Source of the DNA: Acidobacteriota bacterium
GTDB taxonomy: Bacteria; Acidobacteriota; Terriglobia; Acidiferrales; UBA7541
NCBI GenBank assembly: GCA_013289665.1
Contig: JABCZN010000021.1
Coordinates: 1 to 64,000 of the forward strand
DNA length: 64,000 bases
Reading direction: 5' to 3'
Position numbers and translations under genes: made by a program
The notes under the pieces: model-generated
What the model saw: the letters and a program-made list of their open reading frames with translations, nothing else
The model's database searches: none
Told to the model about the DNA's origin: nothing
Shown: in pieces, positions 40,973 to 50,370 of the stretch
How positions within the stretch are numbered: position 1 is the first letter of the stretch
Layout of the letters: every line of letters begins with the position of its first letter

Positions 40973-41115
40973 CCGCATTACACCGTTGCCAATATCTCTC
41001 TCTGGGCAGGCGAGATAGAGGGCAGGCGAAACCGAAGATCAGTGTTCGCTTGCCCCGCGCACAGGAATTTCGCTTCTCGCCCGACGGCGACGCCGTCCTC
41101 AACTCTCCCAACCAG

Positions 41116-42909
41116 CTAGAACTTCACCAAAATCGACAGATCAATAAACGACTCATTCTTCCTCAAATCCGGAAACCACACGCTGCTCAATCCCCCGCCG
41201 CATGACGTCTCCGCCGCCCCCAGACTTGACTGCCCAGAGGACGACCCGTTGCTGCAAACATAAAATTGCGGCGCGCCTGTATTTCCGTTTGGAGGCGTGA
41301 TCCCGCCCTGCCCAGTCCAATACGGCACGCTCGCATGACGGTAGTCGTACTCCGCCCGGAACGTAATGTATTGCTTCGGCATATAGTCAAACGTGATCGA
41401 CGAATCCCAAGCCTTGAACGGATCCCCAGGATTCCCCGTAAAATACGGCGAATTCGTCGCCGCCGTAATCGCCGTCTCTCCGTTGATGGGCGGAATCAGC
41501 ACAAGATACCGTCCCGGATTGTTGATCTGCCCGCCGCCCAACGTCAGCCCGAACAAATCCCGATGAAACCAAAAGCGGTTGTAAACCATGTATCCGACAA
41601 AGCTCTGCTTCGGCCCGCCTTTATGATCCCCGTAGCAACTCACGCCGCTGCCATATTCGCAGCCCAGGTCGCCCGTCACCGTAAATGCCATCTTGTCCAG
41701 CGTTCTTTCCGGGTTGTCATAGTATTTCACCTCGACGCTGTTGTCCGTGTGGATTCGCGAGCGGCCCCGGATGAATAGGTCATCCTCGCCAAGTCCGTAA
41801 TTATTGGAAATGATGTTCAGCCACGGTTTCGGGGTCCACTTGATCTGTCCCCCGAGCCCCGGCTTGTGATTCGCCGAAGCATAGGACTGCCAGCCATTGA
41901 TGAACCAGGGCTCAATCTTCAAATGCGCCGTCGGGAAAATCTGCACGCGCACGCCGTTGAAAAACCACGGCGTATTCGATGAAACATACGATGGCTGGTA
42001 CGCCCAGTTGTCAAAGTTGTAGTAACTGAACAGGCCGATGTACGACATGAAGATTCCGGCATCCACATTGATTCCGTGCCACACATTGAAGTGATACCCG
42101 CCATACGCCTCCGACAAATACCGGTACGCGCCCACCAGGTCCCACTGTCCGTGCCCCGGACTCGGATCGTTCCGGGGTGTCGTCGACGAGTACATTCCGA
42201 ACTGCGTCATCAGCCTCGCGCGCACATTGTCGTAATGAAAATCGCCGCCCACGCCCAGCTGCTCCAACTGCACTTCCGACGACCGGAACAACTCGCTGGA
42301 TCCGCCGATCGAGTGGTCCACCGGATGGTTGAAGTCATACACGTAATTGATGTCCGCCCGGATCTCCGGCGTGAAGAATTTCGAATCCCAAAAAATCTCT
42401 TTCGTCCGCGGATTTCCGTTCAACCAAGTCCAGTCCGCATCCGAAAACGGCTCGATTTTTTTCTTCTCCGGAACCTGGGTGGGGCCCGCAGATGTGTTTG
42501 ATTCTTTGTTTGGCCCGATAGCCGCAGCAATGCTAGTCGTCATCGAACCAGGCACCGCACCTGCCGAGGCAGCCGCCAACGCTGCCGCCGGCTTCGGTGT
42601 GGCTGCGATTCCGGCTGAAACACTTGGCCCGGGTTCCGCGCCCTTCTCCCGCACCGCCGCCTCCGCGGCCGGCTTCGCGTCTTTCGACTCCAGGTCCAGA
42701 ACGCGCTTCTCCAACTGCTCCACACGCTCCAGCAGCCAGCGCTCCCGGTCCGTCAGCCCGGCCTCCGGCTTATTCTCAGCCGGCTTCGTCACCGACGGCT
42801 TCGAATCATTCCGCGCCTTGGCATCGTCCGCGCGCCCCAAATCGCAAACGCTCAAACTCACCAGCATGCTCAGTCCAAATGCCAATCCACTTTTCACCCA
42901 CTTGCGCAT
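41116..42909 (-). CDS. Outer-membrane beta-barrel porin (BBP2/OmpL-like)
   Basis: A 597-residue exported protein. The signal peptide runs GLAFGLSMLVSLSVCDLGRA. A short coiled-coil (LTDRERWLLERVEQLEKRVL) and an Ala/Pro-rich linker follow, then about 430 residues of aromatic-rich alternating strands. Blocks such as GAYRYLSEAYGGYHFN, MSYIGLFSYYNFDNWAYQP and YITFRAEYDYRHASVPYW mark the 'putative beta-barrel porin 2' family; the protein ends IDLSILVKF with the C-terminal Phe typical of barrels. The coiled-coil may tether it to peptidoglycan. ATG 42909 is chosen because GTAGGAGAG lies upstream and the signal peptide starts there. The transported solute is unknown. Confidence 0.88.
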   Translation of the reverse strand: MRKWVKSGLAFGLSMLVSLSVCDLGRADDAKARNDSKPSVTKPAENKPEAGLTDRERWLLERVEQLEKRVLDLESKDAKPAAEAAVREKGAEPGPSVSAGIAATPKPAAALAAASAGAVPGSMTTSIAAAIGPNKESNTSAGPTQVPEKKKIEPFSDADWTWLNGNPRTKEIFWDSKFFTPEIRADINYVYDFNHPVDHSIGGSSELFRSSEVQLEQLGVGGDFHYDNVRARLMTQFGMYSSTTPRNDPSPGHGQWDLVGAYRYLSEAYGGYHFNVWHGINVDAGIFMSYIGLFSYYNFDNWAYQPSYVSSNTPWFFNGVRVQIFPTAHLKIEPWFINGWQSYASANHKPGLGGQIKWTPKPWLNIISNNYGLGEDDLFIRGRSRIHTDNSVEVKYYDNPERTLDKMAFTVTGDLGCEYGSGVSCYGDHKGGPKQSFVGYMVYNRFWFHRDLFGLTLGGGQINNPGRYLVLIPPINGETAITAATNSPYFTGNPGDPFKAWDSSITFDYMPKQYITFRAEYDYRHASVPYWTGQGGITPPNGNTGAPQFYVCSNGSSSGQSSLGAAETSCGGGLSSVWFPDLRKNESFIDLSILVKF

Positions 42910-43672
42910 GGCTTCTCTCCTACCCAGTTTTGGGCAACGAATCTGGTCCAGGAACGGCACCTAGACAGTGCCGCCAAATGTCAAATGATGTCGCCGTCGT
43001 TGCCATTCAACGATAGCGCCCCTTTCATAAGAATTCTGTGAGGTCCAAATCAGCCTTCCCTAAGGCCGCCCGCCCATTTTTCTCTGGCAATATTTCACTC
43101 TTTTAAATAATTACTGGCACGTTGAGGTGCGCCCAATCTCGTCGCAGCAGGCTTCCTGAATCTCCCATTGCCCCAGTCGTTCCCAGTTCCCTTAGATTCC
43201 GCACTTTAAAAAAGCGCTCGATATCTTCTTTGATTTTCACGCTTGCTGATCTCGACGGAATCTTTGTCAAACCAAACAGCCTGTCGAACTCCTGCATTTC
43301 CGCCACTTGCGCGACCCATTATCAACCCGCTTGTTTTCCGTAAGTTATCCACCAGGGTGGGGGCATACGATAAGGACCGGGCGGATTCCTGGCACTGGCA
43401 AGGAACAATCCATTCCCGCGCCACCTCCCGCACTTCCCTAGTTCCGGGAAGCGCCGGAGGCGCGATAGACATTAGCCGAGCGCCCCTGCCCTGAGCGAAG
43501 CCGAAGGGTGCGCGCTCTCTACACCAGCACGAACAGCCCGAGCGCCCGGGTGCGGCAGGTTCTTACGGTCTAAATGTCCGGATTTCCGCCGGCCGACAGA
43601 AACTTCACCGCGCGTTCCACCCGCGCCGCATCCTCGGTCCGCGGATCACGATCGAGGACCACATTTCGCCGC
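42910..43672. other. Long intergenic region with possible decayed coding pieces
   Basis: AT-richer than its neighbours between 43000 and 43350. It contains a small minus-strand frame (43103-43306, listed separately) and a GCCCTGAGCGAAGCCGAAGG string near 43488-43508 related to dispersed repeats. Just beyond the inositol monophosphatase gene a 29-codon minus-strand piece ends at 43574 (TEDAARVERAVKFLSAGGN), which looks like the tail of a lost gene. Confidence 0.4.
43103..43306 (-). CDS. Possible small hypothetical protein
   Basis: A 67-codon frame (MAEMQEFDRLFGLTKIPSRS... VKIKEDIERFFKVRNLRELG) whose middle part is charged and helical. Its base composition is lower in GC than true genes nearby and no ribosome-binding site or homolog is recognised. 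It may be a remnant or chance frame. Confidence 0.25.
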   Translation of the reverse strand: MAEMQEFDRLFGLTKIPSRSASVKIKEDIERFFKVRNLRELGTTGAMGDSGSLLRRDWAHLNVPVII

Positions 43673-44470
43673 CTACACGCCCATTTTCTCTTTCTTCCCA
43701 ATCTCCGCGGCCATCGTTTCCATCTCCGCGTGGATCAACCCATTCGTCGCCAGTATCGTTTTGCCGCCCAGCACATACGGTTTCCCGTCCAGGTCGGTAA
43801 TTTTTCCTCCGGCCTCTTCCACAATCACCACGCCAGCCGCCGTATCCCACGGCTTCAACCCAAACTCCCAGAATCCATCAAATCGTCCGGCCGCCACACA
43901 CGCCAGATCCAAAGCTGCCGACCCGTCGCGCCGCACCCCGTGCGAGCACAGCGTAAAATCCCAATAGTAATGAATGTTCGGGTGCGCATCCCGCTTATGA
44001 TTCGGAAAACCCGTGCACAACAAACTGCTCCGCAGCGCCAGAATCTTCGAGCACTGCATTTTCCCCCCGTTGAAAAACGCGCCTTCTCCCCGGGCCGCCG
44101 AAAAAATCTCTTCCGACATCGGATTGTAGATCACGCCCAGCAGTAGCTCGTTACCCTTCGCCAGCGCCATCGAAACGCAAAAGCACGGATACCCGTGCGC
44201 AAAATTCGTGGTCCCGTCCAGCGGGTCCACATGCCACTTGTATTCCGATCCGGTCTCTTTCCCGGTCCCCTCTTCCGCCGCCACCGCATGCCCCGGAAAA
44301 TATCTCTGCAAGCGGCTCACAATCACCGCCTCCGACCGTTTATCCGCCTGGGTCACCAGGTCGTAATCGCCCTTGTAGGAAATATCCACCGGCCGCTGCG
44401 CCTCTTCGCGCAACACCGCCCCCGCCTCCCGCGCAATCTCCACCGCCACCTCTAAGTAGTCAATCGCCAT
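43673..44470 (-). CDS. Inositol monophosphatase family protein (SuhB-like)
   Basis: A 265-residue Mg-dependent phosphatase. Metal and substrate motifs are VAAEEGTG (first Glu pair), WHVDPLDGTTNFAHGYP (the WxDPxDGTxNF signature) and PWDTAAGVVIVEEAGG near the C-terminus. Members dephosphorylate inositol-1-phosphate, 3'-phosphoadenosine-5'-phosphate or related compounds; the exact substrate is open. The start ATG 44470 opens directly into a typical helix (AIDYLEVAVEIAREAG). It is followed upstream on the same strand by the VWA protein gene after 128 bases that include repeat strings. Confidence 0.93.
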   Translation of the reverse strand: MAIDYLEVAVEIAREAGAVLREEAQRPVDISYKGDYDLVTQADKRSEAVIVSRLQRYFPGHAVAAEEGTGKETGSEYKWHVDPLDGTTNFAHGYPCFCVSMALAKGNELLLGVIYNPMSEEIFSAARGEGAFFNGGKMQCSKILALRSSLLCTGFPNHKRDAHPNIHYYWDFTLCSHGVRRDGSAALDLACVAAGRFDGFWEFGLKPWDTAAGVVIVEEAGGKITDLDGKPYVLGGKTILATNGLIHAEMETMAAEIGKKEKMGV

Positions 44471-44598
44471 CGCTTCTCACAATGTGGAATCTGGATTCTC
44501 CGTCTGATAACTGATTACCGATTACTGATAACGCGCGCTCCTCGATCGTGCTATCGGATCGCTGTTATCTGCTATCAATCAGCCCGAGTGCAACCAAG

Positions 44599-45666
44599 CT
44601 ATTGTGCTCCGACCAGATACGCCGTCCGGTGCCGCGCCGCGTACCCCGGCAGCATCTTCACCTCAATCTTACGATACGTATTCGCCGCCCCGCGCGGATA
44701 CGGGTAATACGCCAACCGGTATTGCGTCCTCAGTTCGGCGTCAATCCGGTCAAAAATGATCGGCAACTCCTGCGGCGAATCCGGGAAAAACATGGCTCCG
44801 CCAGTTGTCTCCGTAATCGTCTGGAGCGCGTGCTCTCCCGCGGTATTTCGCCCGTTCTCGCTCTTCATCGTGCGTACCAGAATCGTATACAGCAGCACCT
44901 CGCCGCGTAGCGCCGCCCGCCGGGCCGCCTCAAAATCCGCATGGCTGGTGGTCTCGCCGCCATCCGTCACCAGGATAATCACTCGCCGCCGCTCGCTGCC
45001 CCGTTTCTCCAGCGCCTGCGAGCCCAGCATCACCGCATCGTAAATCGAAGTGCCCGCGCCGTCAGGTATCTTCGCCACCGCTTCCTGCAGCGTCTGTACC
45101 CTTTCTGTGAACATGGTCCGCTGCGTCACGGTTTCGTCAAAGGAAAATACCGCCATACGGTCGTCCGGCCGCAGCACCTGCCGGATAAAACGTGTCGCCG
45201 CGTCGCGCTCATATTGAAAATCGATGTGTGCGCTCATGCTCGCGTCAATCATCAGTGCCAGGTCCAGCGGCAGCTTGGTCTCCGGTTCAAAAAATTCAAT
45301 CTTCTGCGGCACGCCTTCTTCCAAGATCTCAAACGCTTCCTTCGGAAGGTTCGGAGCCGGACGTTTGTTCTCGTCCAACACGCTAACCAGCACGTTCACC
45401 AAATTGACGTTGACCTTGATCGTACCCTTCGGTGTCTGCGGCTCTTTCGCCCTGTCGGGCGCCTGCTGCGGAGCCGGAATCATCGGCCCGGGCGCTGTGG
45501 GTGGCTGCGGTTGACTGCCCGGTGGAGGAGGCTGCGGTTGGGTGCCCGAAGGCTGCGCCCACGGAGGCCGGTCCGGCTTTTCCTGCGCCTCGGCAAGAAA
45601 CGCCCCGGCAAACAGCGCCAATGAGGTAAACCACCAGATAGAAATTCGTGGGGCCTGGGGAATCAT
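44599..45666 (-). CDS. Exported VWA-domain protein, acidobacterial VWFA-related type
   Basis: A 355-residue protein with signal peptide (ISIWWFTSLALFAGAFLAEAQ) and a long Pro/Gln-rich linker. A beta region (IKVNVNLVNVLVSVLDENKRP) precedes a von Willebrand A domain whose metal site is MIDASMSAHIDF (DxSxS) with Asp in ILVTDGGE. This architecture matches the VWFA-related domain seen mainly in Acidobacteriota. The role is unknown; VWA domains usually mediate protein contacts. ATG 45666 is preferred because the signal peptide starts there and the longer frame would run into moaE, which ends 8 bases away. Confidence 0.9.
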   Translation of the reverse strand: MIPQAPRISIWWFTSLALFAGAFLAEAQEKPDRPPWAQPSGTQPQPPPPGSQPQPPTAPGPMIPAPQQAPDRAKEPQTPKGTIKVNVNLVNVLVSVLDENKRPAPNLPKEAFEILEEGVPQKIEFFEPETKLPLDLALMIDASMSAHIDFQYERDAATRFIRQVLRPDDRMAVFSFDETVTQRTMFTERVQTLQEAVAKIPDGAGTSIYDAVMLGSQALEKRGSERRRVIILVTDGGETTSHADFEAARRAALRGEVLLYTILVRTMKSENGRNTAGEHALQTITETTGGAMFFPDSPQELPIIFDRIDAELRTQYRLAYYPYPRGAANTYRKIEVKMLPGYAARHRTAYLVGAQ

Positions 45667-45673
45667 CAGATAG

Positions 45674-46156
45674 CTAGGATGCACTTTTTGCACTTGGGGG
45701 TGTCGGAGGCAGCTCGCCATCCGCCCAAACCGCCCCATCCGCAAAATACTCTTTCTTCCAGATGGGCACCGTGCGCTTCAGCGTATCAATCGCAAACCGG
45801 CAGGCGTCGAACGCTGCGCCTCGGTGCGGCGCGCTCACTGCGATGAACACGCTCGTTTCCCCAATTTCCAGTCGCCCCAGGCGGTGCACGATCGCCACCC
45901 GATGAATGGCAAACTTCTCATGAATCTCGGCCGCAATCTCCTTCATCTTCCCAAGCGCCATCGATTCATACGCCTCGTATTCCAGGTAGCTAGTCAGGCG
46001 CCCGTCTGACTCATTGCGCACAAATCCATCAAACGTAACGATCGCCCCATCCTGCCCCGCCCGCACATCCCGCACCAGCGCCCCGGCATCAATCGCCGCG
46101 CGCACCAGTTCAATCTTGTCCTGTTCGATTGCTTTCACTGTGGAAGAACCCGCCAT
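45674..46156 (-). CDS. moaE: Molybdopterin synthase catalytic subunit MoaE
   Basis: A 160-residue large subunit that converts precursor Z (cPMP) to molybdopterin with sulfur from MoaD. Motifs are GAIVTFDGFVRNESDGR, YLEYEAYESMALGKM, HRLGRLEIGETSVFIAVSAPHR and the catalytic Lys region PIWKKEYFADGAVW. The C-terminal tail is Pro/Ser-rich. It lies 75 bases downstream of moaD on the same strand, so the synthase pair is probably cotranscribed, while other moa genes are outside the window. Confidence 0.95.
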   Translation of the reverse strand: MAGSSTVKAIEQDKIELVRAAIDAGALVRDVRAGQDGAIVTFDGFVRNESDGRLTSYLEYEAYESMALGKMKEIAAEIHEKFAIHRVAIVHRLGRLEIGETSVFIAVSAPHRGAAFDACRFAIDTLKRTVPIWKKEYFADGAVWADGELPPTPPSAKSAS

Positions 46157-46231
46157 TCCCCAGAGCCGTCAAACTCCACCAAGGCCCGAGGGATTTTCTA
46201 TTTTCCAATTTCCATTTTCTGCATTCTGTAT

Positions 46232-46498
46232 TTATCCTCCGCTCACCGGAGGCAAAAACGCAATCTCATCACCAGCGGCAACACGCGTATCCCACGCGGC
46301 GAATTCCTGGTTCCGCGAGACCACCATCGAATTCCGGAATCCCGCCAATTTCGGATACCGCTCGGCATACCGCTCAAACACCTGCGCCAGTGTCGCTCCC
46401 TGCGGCAGTTCCCCATCGTCCTCAGCCAACCCGGTCAATTCCCGCAGCCGCCCAAAGAACAGCACTTTCACGCGCAAACTCGGTACAGCGCCGGCCAT
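46232..46498 (-). CDS. moaD: Molybdopterin synthase sulfur carrier subunit MoaD
   Basis: An 88-residue ubiquitin-fold sulfur carrier (VKVLFFGRLRELTGLAEDD at the start, VAAGDEIAFLPPVSGG at the end). The C-terminal Gly-Gly is where thiocarboxylate forms. Start ATG 46498 gives the family length; a TTG six codons upstream lacks a spaced ribosome-binding site. It is directly followed by moaE. Confidence 0.94.
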   Translation of the reverse strand: MAGAVPSLRVKVLFFGRLRELTGLAEDDGELPQGATLAQVFERYAERYPKLAGFRNSMVVSRNQEFAAWDTRVAAGDEIAFLPPVSGG

Positions 46499-46658
46499 CT
46501 CAAAATTGTAACCCAATCCCCCTATTCAGGAGGCCGGGACCAGGTGCCCCAGGTGCCGTCTTTGCACCTGGGGTCTTCCGCTCACGGAGCCCGTCTCGCA
46601 CCACCCGCCACGCTCACTCAATTTCTGGGCGATAATCAATCCACCAAAAAGGGACCCC

Positions 46659-47573
46659 ATGAAAATCCTGATCACCGGATCGACCGGCCTCGTTGGAACG
46701 GCCCTGACACAAAATCTCCAACGCGCCGGTCACACCGTCTGCCGGCTGATCCGCCCCGGCGCCTCCTCTCAAACCATCGGCAACTCCCAAGCTTTCGACG
46801 TAAACTGGAATCCAGCAACCGGAGAACTGGGCGGAGCCGCCGTAGGCGCCGACGCCGTAGTCAACCTGGCTGGCGCCTCCATTGCCGACGGCCGCTGGAC
46901 CCGGCAACGCAAACAACTCCTGCGCTCCAGCCGAGTGGACACCACTCGCGCCCTTGTCCAGGCCCTCGCCAAGATGTCCGTCCGCCCCGGCGTCCTCGTC
47001 TCCGCCTCCGCCACCGGCATCTACGGCAATCGCGGCGACGAAACGCTCACCGAGGCAAGCCAGCCAGGAACTGATTTTCTAAGTGAAATTACAAAAGAGT
47101 GGGAATCGGAAGCCCTAAAAGCCGAAGCCCTCGGCATACGCCTGGTCCGCGCCCGCTTCGGCGTAATCCTCGCCAAACACGGCGGCGCCCTGCCGCAAAT
47201 GCTCCGCCCATTTCAATTCGGGATAGGCGGAAAAATCGGAACCGGCAAACAATGGCTAAGCTGGATTACCCTCGACGACACGGTAGCCATCCTCCGCTCA
47301 GCACTGGAAAATGCCAACATCACTGGCCCACTCAACGTTGTCTCTCCGCGACCCGTCACGAACGCCCAGTTCGCCAAAGCCTTGGCCGCCACCCTGCACC
47401 GCCCAGCGATCTTCCCGGCACCCGCTTTCGCGCTCCGCCTCGCCCTCGGCGAAATGGCCGACGCCCTGCTCCTCTCCAGCCAGCGCGCCGTCCCCGCCCA
47501 ACTCCAAAAACTCAACCACCAATTCCTCCACCCCGATCTCGCCAACGCGCTATGCGCAGTGCTCTCGCCCTGA
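46659..47573 (+). CDS. TIGR01777-family NAD-dependent epimerase/dehydratase-like protein
   Basis: A 304-residue atypical short-chain dehydrogenase (SDR39U1/YfcH family). It has a Rossmann start (ILITGSTGLVGTAL), VVNLAGASIADGRWTRQRKQ, the family signature VSASATGIYGNRGDE with the Tyr, and LVRARFGVILAKHGGALP, GKQWLSWITLDDTV, and a C-terminal DUF1731-like part. The function of the family is not settled. GGGACCCC precedes ATG 46659. It is a single gene, divergent from moaD. Confidence 0.93.
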   Translation: MKILITGSTGLVGTALTQNLQRAGHTVCRLIRPGASSQTIGNSQAFDVNWNPATGELGGAAVGADAVVNLAGASIADGRWTRQRKQLLRSSRVDTTRALVQALAKMSVRPGVLVSASATGIYGNRGDETLTEASQPGTDFLSEITKEWESEALKAEALGIRLVRARFGVILAKHGGALPQMLRPFQFGIGGKIGTGKQWLSWITLDDTVAILRSALENANITGPLNVVSPRPVTNAQFAKALAATLHRPAIFPAPAFALRLALGEMADALLLSSQRAVPAQLQKLNHQFLHPDLANALCAVLSP

Positions 47574-47714
47574 GTCAAGACCCCGTCGCCTCTGGAGGGC
47601 CTGCCTGCCCGGGGAGGGAGGGGGCCATTCCTACTTTGGGGTAGGGTGCCTCTGCCAACGCTTTTGCGGACAAATCGCCACCGCTCAAACCCGTCTGCAA
47701 CCACCCAATCCAGA

Positions 47715-47774
47715 ACTTATCACCTGAGCGCAGCCCGACAAGGATCAATGCGCAAAGGACCTCAGCGTCAAACG
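47715..47774. repeat. Dispersed 'CCTGAGCG...AAGGACCTC' element
   Basis: A copy of the family also at 17012 and 50634: CACCTGAGCGCAGCCCGACAAGG ... GCGCAAAGGACCTCAGCGTC, only its ends quoted here. It lies between convergent genes. Confidence 0.65.
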
Positions 47775-47809
47775 GTTGCAAAAACCCTCCACCAGAGCAA
47801 TACCCCCAG

Positions 47810-48400
47810 TCACTTCACAACACTCAATGTCGCTTCCACCTTGATCAATCTGCCGTTCAGCGGATCGGCGGCAAGATTCGTTTCTGCCGTTTGCCCGTCG
47901 CGCATGACTATCGTGTTGTCAAATTTAGTCTGATGGATTATCGGCTGGCGAAACATATTGTCCTGACGCTTTTCCGGACTCGACGCCTCTGCCCCCGTAT
48001 ACACGAAGACGTCTCCTTCCACCCACGATCGCTCGAGGAACATCGTGACCAGGTACTTTCCCTCTGGTGTGGGTTTCGCCGAGCAGTCCAGGTTTGTGCC
48101 GATGTCGATGTATTGAAATTGCAGCGCTCCATTGTCTTTTCCCGTCGCCACCGGCACCCGGCTGCCAACCCGCAATCTGGCGGTACGGTTGGTGTCAAAG
48201 AGCAACGTGTAAGGGAGACTTTTAGTTTTCTTCTCTCCCTCATATTCCGCGAACACAATCTGCAGCTTCAACACCGGCCCATCTGGTTGCGGACTCCTGG
48301 CTTCCTCCTTCGTTGGATTCGACTTGTCTTGTCCTCTGACGGGCCCACCCAGCATCAGCAGGCAAGCTCCAATCAAGCTGCTGATCAAAACGGTCTTCAT
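47810..48400 (-). CDS. Exported protein of unknown function, secretin-tail-like
   Basis: A 196-residue protein with a clear signal peptide (KTVLISSLIGACLLMLGG). The mature part has LRVGSRVPVATG and LQFQYIDIGTNLDC, which recall the C-terminal region of secretins (GspD/PilQ), but it is far too short to be one. ATG 48400 is fixed by an excellent ribosome-binding site (AGGAGGAGAAC). It lies just downstream of the ECF sigma/anti-sigma pair on the same strand (51-base gap), so it may be part of that regulon. Function unknown. Confidence 0.85.
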   Translation of the reverse strand: MKTVLISSLIGACLLMLGGPVRGQDKSNPTKEEARSPQPDGPVLKLQIVFAEYEGEKKTKSLPYTLLFDTNRTARLRVGSRVPVATGKDNGALQFQYIDIGTNLDCSAKPTPEGKYLVTMFLERSWVEGDVFVYTGAEASSPEKRQDNMFRQPIIHQTKFDNTIVMRDGQTAETNLAADPLNGRLIKVEATLSVVK

Positions 48401-48451
48401 GTTCTCCTCCTGATTGCTGAAAAACCTGTTTTCCAGAACCCGTCCCAAATT

Positions 48452-49141
48452 CTATCGATCCTCTTCAGATAGCGGTTTCACTTCCAAATCCGAGAACTGG
48501 ACCGCTCGGATCACATCCGCGTGACTCGCCGGCAGCTCAGCAGGATGCAACACGGCCATTGCCCATTGCGGGCTCTCGCGCACCACCTCGGCCAAGCGCC
48601 GGAGTCCCCGTGATTCCTCGGGATCAACAAGGACATCCACCGCTGTCGCCTGCACCGCGGGTTGCGCCGCAGACGATCCCGCAACGTGTCGCGCGGCCCG
48701 CCGTTTCTTGACAGGCGACGCCCCCCGTTTTTCCGGCACATTCAGAACCGCCAGTCGATGTTCAGGGCCAATTTCCCTCCGCTCGGCGATGCCCGCTACT
48801 GGCCCCGCGCTCGAACGCAAGCCGTATCGAACCAGTGGAACCAGAATCAGCAACGCGACCATAACAATCCCCGCAACGGGCACAAGCGCGAGGAACCACG
48901 AACCGGCCATGCGTTTCGCTTCCATCTCTGTCCGCACACCCGGCAACAACGACGCCGGCATCTGCTCATTCACCACCGCCCTCACGCCCGAATCAATCGC
49001 CTTAAAGAGGTGCACCTCGGCTTCATAAAACTTCCCGCACTCCGCGCATGTCCGCAAATGCGCCGCAACATCACCATCGAGCGATTTCTCTCCGCTCGCC
49101 AGCGCTGCAATCAATTTGGCCTGATATCGCTCGCAGTTCAT
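48452..49141 (-). CDS. Anti-sigma factor with zinc-finger N-terminus
   Basis: A 229-residue membrane protein. Residues 1-40 form a zf-HC2-like anti-sigma domain (Cys3, then HLRTCAECGKFY giving His-x3-Cys-x2-Cys). One membrane helix lies at about 82-105 (WFLALVPVAGIVMVALLILV). The extracytoplasmic part is basic and Val/Ala-rich. ATG 49141 overlaps the stop of the ECF sigma gene (ATGA), the classic sigma/anti-sigma coupling. It should bind and silence that sigma factor until a signal, not visible here, releases it. Confidence 0.92.
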   Translation of the reverse strand: MNCERYQAKLIAALASGEKSLDGDVAAHLRTCAECGKFYEAEVHLFKAIDSGVRAVVNEQMPASLLPGVRTEMEAKRMAGSWFLALVPVAGIVMVALLILVPLVRYGLRSSAGPVAGIAERREIGPEHRLAVLNVPEKRGASPVKKRRAARHVAGSSAAQPAVQATAVDVLVDPEESRGLRRLAEVVRESPQWAMAVLHPAELPASHADVIRAVQFSDLEVKPLSEEDR

Positions 49142-49704
49142 CGCAGCTTCTCCGCCAACTGCTTCCTTGCAAAAAACAGCCTCGACTTCACTGTGCCCAT
49201 CGGAATTCCCAGCATCCCCGAAACTTCATCGAGCGTGTACCCTTCAATCGCCGACAGCAGCAGCACCAGTCGAAATTTCTCCGGCAACTCCTCCATCGCC
49301 TTCTCCAGTCGCGCCTGGAACTCGCTCGACACCGCCAATTCTTCCGTCGTCGGCCCTAGAGCTTTTTGCTCCGGCCCCGTCCATTCCGTCTCGCGCTTCT
49401 CCCGCCGCTTCGCCGCTCGCCACCGGTCCAGCGCCATCCGGAACGCAATCCGCACCAGCCATCCGCGAAACCGCGCAGGCTCCCGCAGCCGCCCGAAATT
49501 CCGGTACGCCTTCAACAGCGCCTCCTGCGCCACATCCTCCGCGTCGGCGGCATTTCGCAAAACTCCATACGCCACGCGAAACGCCAACGGCCCGCACTCC
49601 TCCAGCCGCTCTTCAAACTCGCGGTGCGCGCGGCGGCTTTCGCTCTCCCGCTCCGACGGCCCCACGAGCACTCTTCCCGGCTGGATCAGGACCAGCTCCC
49701 GCAT
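49138..49704 (-). CDS. ECF-type RNA polymerase sigma factor
   Basis: A 188-residue sigma70-family protein. Region 2 has AFRVAYGVLRNAADAEDVAQEALLKAY and FRGWLVRIAFRMALDRWR. Region 4 has LPEKFRLVLLLSAIEGYTLD and GMLGIPMGTVKSRLFFARK with its helix-turn-helix. It should direct transcription of an envelope-stress or similar regulon; its target promoter is not known. ATG 49704 is used; a TTG two codons upstream has a better spaced GGAG and is possible. It is coupled to the anti-sigma gene. Confidence 0.94.
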   Translation of the reverse strand: MRELVLIQPGRVLVGPSERESESRRAHREFEERLEECGPLAFRVAYGVLRNAADAEDVAQEALLKAYRNFGRLREPARFRGWLVRIAFRMALDRWRAAKRREKRETEWTGPEQKALGPTTEELAVSSEFQARLEKAMEELPEKFRLVLLLSAIEGYTLDEVSGMLGIPMGTVKSRLFFARKQLAEKLR

Positions 49705-49886
49705 CCTCAATCTCCATTACACCAAACTAGACGTCACCGCCCGCGTTTCGGTTCAATCAGAACCAGCCTGTCGCCAAGGCACTCCTGCCTGGGCTCTTCT
49801 CCGAGCCCTCGCTGTTCCGAACTCTGTGACCGCTGTGCCGAATCTTCCCTTCTCACAACCACTAGATGTTCAGCAACCTCAGCATC

Positions 49887-50147
49887 TCATCCAAAATTCG
49901 ACTCATCCACCACCAGCCGCGCCTCACGCGCAGCCACCGCCGGCAGCGGAACGACGCCCTCATCAAGCGCCTGAAACAACCGCATTTTCCCCACCGCATA
50001 CTCCTCGCCGCTCGTCAGCGCGCGACCGTTCGCCGCGGCCCAGGCCTCCAGCGCCGCCGGCATCACAGGAATCCGCAGTTCAAAGCTGGCCCCGTGATCC
50101 GTGGAAATCCTATAAACAAATTCTCCAGTCGCTTCCCCGTCCACCAA
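49887..50147 (-). CDS. Hypothetical protein, start uncertain
   Basis: An 86-codon frame from TTG 50147 ending at 49887 (FVYRISTDHGASFELRIPVM, MPAALEAWAAANGRALTSGE). The protein-like sequence continues in frame upstream (SLSAANGYVFQYYFCELHRV) to a TGA at 50226-50228 without any ATG, so the true start may be TTG, or the 5' end may have decayed or been frameshifted; a second frame with ATG 50237 overlaps it. I recognise no family. Confidence 0.5.
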   Translation of the reverse strand: MVDGEATGEFVYRISTDHGASFELRIPVMPAALEAWAAANGRALTSGEEYAVGKMRLFQALDEGVVPLPAVAAREARLVVDESNFG

Positions 50148-50370
50148 AACCCGGTGCAGTTCACAAAAGTAATACTGAAAGACATACCCGTTCGCGGCTG
50201 AAAGACTCTTATCCGTCCGACCGCCTCAGGCTTAGCCATGGCGCGATTATTCGAGCCGCTCCAGCGAAAGTCAATCAAGGCACACCGCCGCGGGCGTATT
50301 TTTCCGCCGTCTCGCTTTAGTTCGCAAGCTCCAAGCGCTTCGTTCCATTCACTTTAGTAAATTTAGATGG

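Noticed and set aside
48662..50320. A 552-codon plus-strand frame across the sigma/anti-sigma genes
   Set aside because: Arg/Ser/Pro-rich shadow; the minus strand has clear sigma and zinc-finger motifs with an ATGA overlap.
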